Positions 33,917-42,000 of a stretch of DNA of 64,000 nucleotides are shown piece by piece (the stretch's first letter is position 1; each line of letters opens with the position of its first letter). This DNA is from Pararhodonellum marinum (lineage in GTDB: Bacteria > Bacteroidota > Bacteroidia > Cytophagales > Cyclobacteriaceae), in contig NZ_JACEFJ010000016.1 of assembly GCF_015354735.1 (NCBI RefSeq), positions 1-64,000 on the forward strand, read 5' to 3'. The notes beneath the pieces were generated by a model. It was not told the DNA's origin. It saw nothing but the letters and a program-made list of their open reading frames with translations, and searched no databases. Position numbers and translations under genes: made by a program.

Positions 33917-34606
33917 TTATATTTCTTCAATTTCTCTAACTAGCATGAATGCTTCTGCGAAGGGCTTACTAATAATACTACCTCTATACCTTGCCAATGT
34001 TCTTACTCCATCAAGAGACCTGGAATGAGGAAATTCCTTCAATCTCGGTGGACTGAAACAATCAAAGGCCTCTATTTTTTTTTGTAATTGACTTTCTGAG
34101 ATTTCAAAAAAGATGTTGGGAATAAACATGTCATCTCCAAAAGGTGCCGCCCATTCAGTTTCAGAAAGTGTTTCATAGGCCAGTATTTTTTTTACTTTGT
34201 GTGCATTAACAGGTCTCGCTGCCACCAAGGATGCTTCATACACGATCCTATGGTCTTTGTGAATATCTCCTCTATGGGGTACAAAAAGCCAATCAATTTT
34301 TAATGAATCAATCAATTTGGTCAATGCAATACTAATCTTGTAAGAAGGTTCTGCATCTAATCTTGGTGCAGGGAAATCAAAAAAGAAGGTGTCCCTTACC
34401 CCCAATAGTTTATGAGAATTTAATGCTTCCCTTCTCCCTCTCAATGTTCCTTCAATTGGAAAAATTTCAGGAGCACCAATATTTCCATTGGTCATGATGG
34501 CTACATAGACATTATCACCGTTATCAACAAGTTTTGTGATTAAACCTCCACAACCCAAGATTTCATCATCCGGATGAGGAGCAGCAATTAAAATATTTTT
34601 AGACAT
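33917..34606 (-). CDS. PIG-L family deacetylase
   Basis: This 229-residue zinc-dependent LmbE-like protein has the motif AAPHPDDEILGCGG (8-21), with the His and Asp-Asp metal ligands, and a second site HKDHRIV near 116. Family members remove N-acetyl groups from GlcNAc-containing lipids or sugars. It sits between a GNAT and a phosphoglycosyl transferase within a few bases, so it probably edits the acyl state of a sugar during assembly. Start ATG 34606. Confidence 0.88.
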   Translation of the reverse strand: MSKNILIAAPHPDDEILGCGGLITKLVDNGDNVYVAIMTNGNIGAPEIFPIEGTLRGRREALNSHKLLGVRDTFFFDFPAPRLDAEPSYKISIALTKLIDSLKIDWLFVPHRGDIHKDHRIVYEASLVAARPVNAHKVKKILAYETLSETEWAAPFGDDMFIPNIFFEISESQLQKKIEAFDCFSPPRLKEFPHSRSLDGVRTLARYRGSIISKPFAEAFMLVREIEEI

Positions 34607-34621
34607 AGGAATAACGGTTAC

Positions 34622-35575
34622 TTAAAAAACATCAGAATCACCCATAGAAATGTACCAATTTCTTAAATCCATAAATTTAGGATCCAAGGCAAAATGTGGT
34701 CTCGCACCCAGATATGTCTGTGGCAACACAGGCACAAAACCTATTTTTTCTAATTTTAGGTGATCTTTATCGAATAAATTTTTCCATGTTGTCACCCTAT
34801 CAAATTTAACATCGTAGGATAGCAAGATTTGATGGATGTAATCTGGTAGAAGATCATAATCATCTACAAAACCTTCAACTATATTTAAATCAAATAAACT
34901 GGGCTTTTGGGAAGATGGATAAATTTTTGTGACAAACAATGCTTGATGACCATCGTTTTCGATGAAAAAATTTTTATACGTTACTGATGGCTTCTGCGTA
35001 TACCTCCAATTGAGGTAATCCATAGAACGTTTTACCTTTATCTTGAACTCACTGGTTTTGGATTGGATGAACTCGACATGACTTTGGTCAAATTCCTTAA
35101 ATTTCTCAACTTTGTTGGATGAATTACTCTTCTCAAAACTAGAAGCAGGACAGCCTAAAGTATGGATAATCCCGATATCTTTCCAACCCAAACTTTTTAC
35201 AAACCCATAATGCGAATTATTATTTGGAAATCCCCAGATTGCTTTGCATCCAAGCTGATTTTCCAATTCGTCATATAATGCAAGAGAAAGTTTTTTAAAG
35301 ATTCCCCTTCCTCCATATTCAGGGTGAGTCATTGTGGCGAGGGAGTGGGCGGTCAAAGTATCTTCCCCATCTATATCAATCAATAAGGGAGATACGGCAT
35401 AGTGACCTACCAGCTTTTTGTCTTCCCACATCAACTTAATCATGTATTTTCCAGCAGGATTATTTTTAAACCTCCAATTCCATTGCTCCAAGGTCATTTT
35501 TTGCTTGAATACCAATTCAAACAATTCTATTATTTTAAATTCATCTCCTTGTTGATATCCTCTTAAATCCATCAT
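34622..35575 (-). CDS. GNAT family N-acyltransferase
   Basis: This 317-residue protein has a GNAT domain in its first ~150 residues: FKIIELFELVFKQ, KKLVGHYAVSPLLIDIDG and the acyl-CoA-binding stretch THPEYGGRGIFKKLSLALYDEL (about 87-108). The C-terminal half is unrecognised. It starts immediately after the stop of the second sugar transferase and is 15 nt before the PIG-L gene. Deacetylase followed by acyltransferase would allow exchange of an acetyl group for another acyl group on a sugar (inference). Confidence 0.82.
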   Translation of the reverse strand: MMDLRGYQQGDEFKIIELFELVFKQKMTLEQWNWRFKNNPAGKYMIKLMWEDKKLVGHYAVSPLLIDIDGEDTLTAHSLATMTHPEYGGRGIFKKLSLALYDELENQLGCKAIWGFPNNNSHYGFVKSLGWKDIGIIHTLGCPASSFEKSNSSNKVEKFKEFDQSHVEFIQSKTSEFKIKVKRSMDYLNWRYTQKPSVTYKNFFIENDGHQALFVTKIYPSSQKPSLFDLNIVEGFVDDYDLLPDYIHQILLSYDVKFDRVTTWKNLFDKDHLKLEKIGFVPVLPQTYLGARPHFALDPKFMDLRNWYISMGDSDVF

Positions 35576-36154
35576 CTAATTGATTTTAAATTTATTTTCA
35601 CCTACAAATACAACCATTATTGTTTTTAAAATAATGCTGAGATCATAGGAAAATGACACATTCTCAACATATTTTTTATCCAAATTCCACTTTTCTGGCC
35701 AAGAAAGGTAAATAGATCCGGAAGTCCCTGCATTACTCGTAACACCTGGATATACTTGAAAGCGAAAATCTGTACTTTCATCTTTAAATTTTTCATAGGT
35801 ACTTTTTAAACAAGGCCTAGGTCCCACAATGGACATATCTCCCATTAATACATTGAAGAATTGTGGCAATTCATCAATTTTGAATCTCCTTAGAAATTTT
35901 CCTACTCTTGTGATTTCAGGATCATCTGGAAAAGTCTGACCTGCAAAATTCCTTTGTTTGTGTGTCATGGTCCTAAACTTTATTATTTCAAATTGATGTT
36001 TATTTTTACCCATTCTTAGCTGAGTAAAAAACACCGGTCCTTTGGAATCTATTTTGATTAATAAAGCCGAAATCAAGAGAATTGGAGAAATTATAACCAA
36101 AATAATTGTGGTAAAAATTAAATCAAAAATTCTCTTAAAAATTGAGGAGTACAT
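35576..36154 (-). CDS. Small phosphoglycosyl transferase (PglC-like), 2
   Basis: This 192-residue protein has a membrane helix IFDLIFTTIILVIISPILLISALLI (again with Ser-Pro), then FEIIKFRTMT, KIDELPQFFNVLMGD and IVGPRP. It is the same class as 33296-33913 but a clearly different sequence; the C-terminal part (YPGVTSNAGTSGSIYLSW) differs most. Two initiating enzymes three genes apart suggest two first sugars, or that one has a side role. It overlaps neither neighbour and is 6 nt downstream of the ATP-grasp gene. Confidence 0.88.
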   Translation of the reverse strand: MYSSIFKRIFDLIFTTIILVIISPILLISALLIKIDSKGPVFFTQLRMGKNKHQFEIIKFRTMTHKQRNFAGQTFPDDPEITRVGKFLRRFKIDELPQFFNVLMGDMSIVGPRPCLKSTYEKFKDESTDFRFQVYPGVTSNAGTSGSIYLSWPEKWNLDKKYVENVSFSYDLSIILKTIMVVFVGENKFKIN

Positions 36155-36160
36155 TAGTAA

Positions 36161-37180
36161 TTATCTGGAATGGGGAATATATTTTTCAAGCTCTTTTTTC
36201 AGTCCTTTTTTTACAGGTAATTGCCATAGGAGTTTACACCAATCATGGTTTCCTTCAATTAAGCTAGGACCATCGGCAGTGATAGCCACATCCCAACCTA
36301 TGGAGGTGTTTATCTTGTTGGACAATGCGGCCTTTTTGACCAGTTCAATTGATTCTTTGAAAAATGGCACTTGGAACCCCACAATCGATTCTGAAGTTAA
36401 AGGATGTACATAAACATCTTCTTTGGTGATGTCACTGTAAACTCCGGGACCTTCTACCATACCCGAATTTAGGTCGACAGGTGCAGCTATGTTTCCTGCT
36501 GCAAGGTTATCGATTATGGAATTAATAGTTATTCTAAGTCTTGCCCCTAAAAATTCGACTTCCTCTTGATTATTCAATTGGGTTATAAGTCTTAAAGTAT
36601 TCAAACCAGAAGGAGAAAGCTTCATTAAATCTGGATGCTGATTAACAAATTCTTCCGCAATATCATTATTGGTTTCCTTCATTTTACGCTTTAATCTTTC
36701 AAAAGTCAAATCTTTGGTATCAACGCGAACAATCCCTCTTCCACATTGACCATAAGTGCTTTTTAATATTAATTTCCCTGAATTATTCGATCTCAATTTC
36801 TCAAAAAGCAATGGATCTTTTTCAAGCTCATTTAATGAGAAAGATAGATGGTTGATAAAATCCTTGAAATTCTTTATGAACAATGTCTTGTTGGAGAAAA
36901 TTTCCCTTCCACTTTTCGGATTTAATCTGTTTATGGTTTCGTACATAAAACCAGTACCCGCCCATTCTTTCCTTTCAGAATCGCTCAATTCATAGAAATG
37001 AAATTGGAAATACTCTAGAATTGAAATATTATATTTAAAAACAGAAAAAAAATTATCAAAGAGTATTTGAAATCTATTTTTTCCTGATTTATTTCTGGTG
37101 TGATTTAGAAATTTCCAATATGTTTTGGCGTTGGTTACTTTAAAATAATAACCCAGATATATCAATCTCCTTAAATTCAT
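36161..37180 (-). CDS. Sugar-transfer-associated ATP-grasp protein
   Basis: This 339-residue protein has the ATP-grasp core of the PF14397-like 'sugar transfer' group: KLILKSTYGQCGRGIV (about 134-149, ATP loop), LSPSGLNTLRLITQL, RITINSIIDNLAAGNIAAPVDLNSG and the C-terminal IGWDVAITADGPSLIEGNHDW (metal ligands D, E and N). It is located between a GT4 and a phosphoglycosyl transferase, as typical of the family. It may form an amide or ester on the glycan or attach an amino acid to it. The N-terminal ~100 residues are helical. Confidence 0.85.
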   Translation of the reverse strand: MNLRRLIYLGYYFKVTNAKTYWKFLNHTRNKSGKNRFQILFDNFFSVFKYNISILEYFQFHFYELSDSERKEWAGTGFMYETINRLNPKSGREIFSNKTLFIKNFKDFINHLSFSLNELEKDPLLFEKLRSNNSGKLILKSTYGQCGRGIVRVDTKDLTFERLKRKMKETNNDIAEEFVNQHPDLMKLSPSGLNTLRLITQLNNQEEVEFLGARLRITINSIIDNLAAGNIAAPVDLNSGMVEGPGVYSDITKEDVYVHPLTSESIVGFQVPFFKESIELVKKAALSNKINTSIGWDVAITADGPSLIEGNHDWCKLLWQLPVKKGLKKELEKYIPHSR

Positions 37181-37191
37181 GATTTAAATAT

Positions 37192-38340
37192 TTAATCTGC
37201 TAAGTATTTTTGGATAAATAAATCTGCATTTTCCCTTTTGAAAAATCTTGAAGCTTTAATTGCGTTTGCAGAATAAAGATTCCATTTTTCTTTATCATGA
37301 ATCAGGCTTAAGATAAAATCTCTCGCCCTCCCCAATTCTTCAGATTCAAAACATTCGGCATGTTGGTATTTTTTTGAATAGATATGAAGTTCTGAGTCAT
37401 TTGACGCCAAATATAATGAGGGTATTCCATAACTCATCAAATTATAAGATTTACTTGGCACACTACCTTTTGAGGTTTTTTCATCTAAAATCACTACCCC
37501 TATATCAGCTGCTGATAAGGAGAATGGGAACATATCATCGGTTTGAAATGGAAGAAAATGACAGTTAGGCAATTGCTTTTCACTGACCATTTTTTTCAGA
37601 AAGGGAACTCTGGGTCCTCTTCCTATAATTTGAAATATTATTCCTTCATCATTTCTCATTAATTCGGCTAATTCCACCAAATGCTCTACATTATGTGATA
37701 GCCCAATATTTCCTGAATATTGTATGACAAACTTTCCTTGTAGATTATTTTTTTGAATAAAAGGATTCTCATGTTTATTCACTTTATTGTTTTCTTGAAA
37801 TATTGACCAAATCGGTTGTATTAGTATTTTATCCTTATCTACATACTGGGAAAGTGCTTCTGACATATTTTCTCCAATTGTAAATAACTTATATGATTTT
37901 TTAAACGACTTTTTATTTAGATTTTTCCAAATCCGATAAACAGGGTGAGATTCTTTCATTCCAGTTATTTTGAATGCATCTGGAAACACATCCCAAATCA
38001 CCATGCTGAATTTATTCGGCAGTATTATATTCAATAGGTAAGCCATTGGAGGTATAGAAACAAAAAACACTTCGTGCTTTTTAAATTTGGTTTTAAGTAG
38101 CCAAAATATTTTCCAACATCCCAATAGATAGGCCCATATTTTCTTATGGGCTGGTCTTTCCACCCATCTATTGATAAAAGTCACTTTTATTGCCTCGTCT
38201 AATTCTTCTTCTTGGATATGAATACTCCCAGTAATTAAACTAACATCTTCAAATCTATTAAAAAATGCATTGCAAAAACCCACCGTTAAATAATTGCTGG
38301 CTTGATTAACCACTACAATTTTCCTATTATTTATTTTCAC
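37192..38340 (-). CDS. GT4-like glycosyltransferase 1
   Basis: This 382-residue GT-B retaining-type enzyme has an acceptor domain with YLTVGFCNAFFNRF and WDVFPDAFKITGM. The donor-site region is IQYSGNIGLSHNVEHLVEL (near 215), IIGRGPRVPFLKKM and SKGSVPSKSYNLMSYGIPSLYL near 315-335. It has no strict E-x7-E motif, as in WbuB-like enzymes. The start is a GTG at 38340; no earlier ATG fits. It follows the deacetylase-like gene by 18 nt. Confidence 0.85.
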   Translation of the reverse strand: MKINNRKIVVVNQASNYLTVGFCNAFFNRFEDVSLITGSIHIQEEELDEAIKVTFINRWVERPAHKKIWAYLLGCWKIFWLLKTKFKKHEVFFVSIPPMAYLLNIILPNKFSMVIWDVFPDAFKITGMKESHPVYRIWKNLNKKSFKKSYKLFTIGENMSEALSQYVDKDKILIQPIWSIFQENNKVNKHENPFIQKNNLQGKFVIQYSGNIGLSHNVEHLVELAELMRNDEGIIFQIIGRGPRVPFLKKMVSEKQLPNCHFLPFQTDDMFPFSLSAADIGVVILDEKTSKGSVPSKSYNLMSYGIPSLYLASNDSELHIYSKKYQHAECFESEELGRARDFILSLIHDKEKWNLYSANAIKASRFFKRENADLFIQKYLAD

Positions 38341-38358
38341 TTTAAACTCTAAATTTCT

Positions 38359-39489
38359 TTAATCTTTATTTTTACCAGAGATTAAGTTTCCAAAACTCTC
38401 CATATTTAGAAACTCTATTTCTGGCCATTTTCTTTCCACTTTTTTCAATAATTCTTTTAAAGCCAAAATCCCTTTCTCTCTATTTTTAGGATCTATATGC
38501 CCACAAAAATTTACACGATGAGAACTGATAATCGCGGCTTTTCCCATATTGAAGGCTGCTTCTATTTGTTGGAAAGTGTAGTTTATCCAATCAAATCCTC
38601 TGTTTTCACAGGGTTCAAAAACCACATTTCTAACTATGTCGGTTAATCCTGTGGCCTTGTTTACCCCCAAAAAATTAAATTCCTTTTTAAATTTACCTTC
38701 GCCGAGATGTCTTGATCTATAGAAAGGTTTGTCTAAATTTTCAATCCCCAAATCAAGTAGAGATGACTCAAGTTCTTTAGGAAACTGTTGGGCAGGAGGA
38801 GTGAAAGAATTGGGTTTGAAACCAAAAACCTCTTGGAAGCATTTAATTCCGGAAGTCAAAATATTAGGAAAATCTTGAATTTCATCCTTGTTATAAAAAG
38901 CGAAAGCATTGGTATATCCAATGGTGGGGTAACCTGTCGAGGTAATGCTCGTATATGATCTGTTTTTCAAGGCTATGAGCACTTCAGGATCCTTATATTC
39001 CAGTTTTTCATTCAACACCTTTACATTCAAATGTTCTCTCCCATGAAATTGAGGCTGAAAAATCCCCTTCGACATTCCCTCTTGCCATAATTGCCAAGTG
39101 CCTTCATATTCCTTCCCTTGAAAAATAGATAGTTTTTCAAAAGTCTGGGTTAAAGGCTCATAGGAGTATTTGATGTAATCATCTTGCCTCATGCGCTCAA
39201 AATCGAGATTACAGGAAAGTGAGTAAGGAGTAAAAACAGCTGATTTCCCGTGTTGATCTTTTACTGATGTTAAAGTTTCATACAACATTTCCAGATCCTC
39301 TCTGGTCTCCAATGTATCATAGGCATCAAATCGGTTTCGGACTAATAAACCCGCCTTATTCATTTTTTCCCTTGCCTTTTTAGAATCAAGCCTCACATTG
39401 CCATAATCATCGACAGCTATAATCATAAGCTTCCTGTTGGTTTTCCAACCCAAGGTATTTTTTAAATAAGAGATGACTCGATTTTTCAA
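38359..39489 (-). CDS. NodB-like polysaccharide deacetylase-related protein, paralogue 1
   Basis: This 376-residue protein has the NodB-like metal-site order: IAVDDYGNVR (24-33, Asp-Asp), FHGREHLN near 148 (His/His) and AAIISSHRVNFCG near 325. It has the same length, order and start (SLGWKTNRK versus TLGWKTNRK) as the protein at 46730-47851. The substitution ESDDWGS to AVDDYGN at the active site may change activity. These large deacetylase relatives are not well studied. It probably removes acyl groups from, or binds to, the polysaccharide. The start is a TTG at 39489. Confidence 0.72.
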   Translation of the reverse strand: MKNRVISYLKNTLGWKTNRKLMIIAVDDYGNVRLDSKKAREKMNKAGLLVRNRFDAYDTLETREDLEMLYETLTSVKDQHGKSAVFTPYSLSCNLDFERMRQDDYIKYSYEPLTQTFEKLSIFQGKEYEGTWQLWQEGMSKGIFQPQFHGREHLNVKVLNEKLEYKDPEVLIALKNRSYTSITSTGYPTIGYTNAFAFYNKDEIQDFPNILTSGIKCFQEVFGFKPNSFTPPAQQFPKELESSLLDLGIENLDKPFYRSRHLGEGKFKKEFNFLGVNKATGLTDIVRNVVFEPCENRGFDWINYTFQQIEAAFNMGKAAIISSHRVNFCGHIDPKNREKGILALKELLKKVERKWPEIEFLNMESFGNLISGKNKD

Positions 39490-39631
39490 TGATTAGAATA
39501 TGTCAGTATAAAATTTTATAAAAAAAACTATAAGTAATTAATATTACTTAAGAGATGTTATTGCTTCATTTTTACAGTCTGGTAAATGATTACAATACAG
39601 TTTTATGGTTAATGTAGTTTGTCGTTTACCT

Positions 39632-40747
39632 CTATGTTTTTACATAAGATTTACAAATCTCAATATATTTAAGAGCCCTTTCATTTGGAGTATCAAATTT
39701 ACTTAGCTGAATCTTCCCGTTTTCTACCAATAAATTCCAAAATTCTTTATTTTCGGCAAGGTCAATGATTTTATTTGCAGCCGATTTATAATCTTGAGGC
39801 TTATAGTAACAAGCCGCATCTCCACAAATACTCCTAGCAAATCCCAAATCAGTTGTAATAATGGGCTTTCCCATTGCCATTGCCTCAGGATATGAAGCTG
39901 AAAAACATTCCGCCAAGGTAGGCAAAAACATGATATCACATTCTTGATACAAGGAAGGACATTCCTCTGGAGGAATCGGACCAACATTGATAATTCCATT
40001 TTGGGACCCTATATGCCTTTCAAAGTCTTCATCTTTTAAGGTCAAGACAAATTGAAAATTTTGAAAACCTCTTTTTTGAAGTTCTTTTAACACAAAGGGA
40101 ATGATTTCAAGATCCTTATGGGGATAATATGCTGAAACGGTCAACAAGCGAAACTCAAATTCTTTCTTTGGCGGTAATTTTCTAGAAAAAGGTTTTGGAT
40201 GAAGGAAAAAACTACTACAAGTATTGGTAACGGTATAAACCTTGTCCGTATTCAAGGCCTTTTTTACCCTTTGGTTTACATCTTCTGTTTGTACGACATA
40301 AGCCACTGCGTCCCGTTTAAAAAATCTGAAATGTATTTTGCGCTTAAGCCATAGTTTAGCTCTACGAATTAATGACATCCTTTTTACAAAAGGAGATTCG
40401 GGATAAATATACAAAGGCAAATTAAAGCCGATGATTTGAGGGGCATGAGAGTGGAAATAGCTAGGGCCGGAGGTAACCATAATTACATCTGGCTGAATTT
40501 TCTTTTCCAATTTTTCAAGTTGGCCTTGAATCGAAGAGATATTTTTAAAGCCAATTGGACCAAAGTCAAATTCATAAAAGAAAAAGTTGGATGGAAAATC
40601 ATTTTGGTTCAATGATTTCCCTACCCCTGGCCCTACCCAAACATGAAATTCAATCCCAGAAATTTCCTTACATTCATTTATAAACGAAAGAGCTACTTGA
40701 ACCGCTCCACCAAAACGTTGGTGAGCGGTGTTGATAATTATTTTCAA
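39632..40747 (-). CDS. GT4-like glycosyltransferase 2
   Basis: This 371-residue GT-B enzyme has an N-terminus IIINTAHQRFGGAVQVALSF and a donor domain with LLTVSAYYPHKDLEIIPFVL and PTLAECFSASYPEAMAMGKPIIT (about 287-309), in which the E-x7-E pair is visible. The TTG start overlaps the TGA of the preceding GT4 by 4 nt, so they are translated together. It would add one sugar to the repeat unit at the inner face of the membrane. Confidence 0.88.
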   Translation of the reverse strand: MKIIINTAHQRFGGAVQVALSFINECKEISGIEFHVWVGPGVGKSLNQNDFPSNFFFYEFDFGPIGFKNISSIQGQLEKLEKKIQPDVIMVTSGPSYFHSHAPQIIGFNLPLYIYPESPFVKRMSLIRRAKLWLKRKIHFRFFKRDAVAYVVQTEDVNQRVKKALNTDKVYTVTNTCSSFFLHPKPFSRKLPPKKEFEFRLLTVSAYYPHKDLEIIPFVLKELQKRGFQNFQFVLTLKDEDFERHIGSQNGIINVGPIPPEECPSLYQECDIMFLPTLAECFSASYPEAMAMGKPIITTDLGFARSICGDAACYYKPQDYKSAANKIIDLAENKEFWNLLVENGKIQLSKFDTPNERALKYIEICKSYVKT

Positions 40748-41823
40748 ACCCTGGAAGATATAAATTTAAAAAATTGGTCTGCAATCTTTTCAGATTCAAA
40801 CTCCTGCATTTTGAGTTTTGCATTGTGGCCAAATTTTTCTCTTTGGTGCTGATTCTGCATCAATATTTTCAATTTTTCACTAAATAAAGATTTATTGCCA
40901 AGCGGTATCAAATAACCATTGTACCCATCATCTATCATATCCGAAGGTCCTGCCACACAATCATATGCCAAAACAGCCAAACCAGCATTCATGGCTTCTC
41001 CTAGCACATTTGGAAATCCTTCCGAACTGGATGCAAAGGCAAAAATCCTGCTTTTGGCATAGTAAGTATCCACGTCTGATTGAGCTCCTTTAAAAATAAT
41101 TCGTTCCTCCAAACCCTTTTCTTTTATTTGGCTTTGGTATTTTTCAAGCAGATTCATTTTTTTGGCATTTCCCCCTATAACCACCAATTTCCAATCCTTT
41201 AACGCCACCTCTTCAAATATCTGAAGCAACTGATCAATGTTTTTGGTAGGAATCAAACGTCCCACAGTTAAAACAATGTTTTCTTTTGGAATATCATTTG
41301 ACAATTCAATTGTTCTAATGGGGTTTCCAATCACCTCAATTCGCTTGTTCCAGTTCAGGTTCTTGGCTACCTCTTTTGCAATCCCCGTTTGGGCGATAAA
41401 ACCACTGGCCTTTGGATAAAGTCGGTTTCTCAGAATGTTTTGAATTTTCCCAAGGTTTTTATTAGGCTGACTCCTGTCAGAAACATAGACAGGATAGGGT
41501 AATCCCAAAAGTGACATCAACACCAAATTATTCCAATATTCTCCAAAACTTAAGACACTGCTGGGTTGAAGGCTTTGCACTTTCCTTCTTAAAAAAAACA
41601 TGGTCTTTAAGGTATACCAGGTTCGCTTGTTGTTGTCAAATTCAAAATCCGGAAAATGAATTCGAACTTCAACTGGTAAGGGATAAGCTACTTCCCGCTT
41701 GATCCCGATCAGAATAAGATGAACCTCAACCAAAGGTTTTTTTGAAAAATAAGTGGCCAATAATGCCATCACCCGTTCCATACCTCCTAATCCCAATGAA
41801 TGGATGATTAGAACAATTTTCAT
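40744..41823 (-). CDS. GT4-like glycosyltransferase 3
   Basis: This 359-residue protein has IIHSLGLGGMERVMALLA (5-22), the GT4 glycine loop, then VLTVGRLIPTKNIDQLL near 184 and SSSEGFPNVLGEAMNAGLAVLA near 267 (E-x7-E). It is a well-formed GT4 of the N-acetylgalactosamine/mannose-transferase style. It opens a pair with the TTG-started gene downstream. Nothing recognisable lies in the 177-bp gap upstream (41824-42000). Confidence 0.9.
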   Translation of the reverse strand: MKIVLIIHSLGLGGMERVMALLATYFSKKPLVEVHLILIGIKREVAYPLPVEVRIHFPDFEFDNNKRTWYTLKTMFFLRRKVQSLQPSSVLSFGEYWNNLVLMSLLGLPYPVYVSDRSQPNKNLGKIQNILRNRLYPKASGFIAQTGIAKEVAKNLNWNKRIEVIGNPIRTIELSNDIPKENIVLTVGRLIPTKNIDQLLQIFEEVALKDWKLVVIGGNAKKMNLLEKYQSQIKEKGLEERIIFKGAQSDVDTYYAKSRIFAFASSSEGFPNVLGEAMNAGLAVLAYDCVAGPSDMIDDGYNGYLIPLGNKSLFSEKLKILMQNQHQREKFGHNAKLKMQEFESEKIADQFFKFISSRV

Positions 41824-42000
41824 ACGCTACTTTTATCCAATTCTTTTTTATTAAATAACTCGATTGAAATTATTTACCCCAATTCATAATTTGAAAAAAT
41901 CAGCGATGCAGGATATACATTGGACAAAAACATCACCTTTTTTTTTAGTTTATCAAAAACTAATATTAAAATAAAACGGTTTGAAGTCCACATTAACCTG

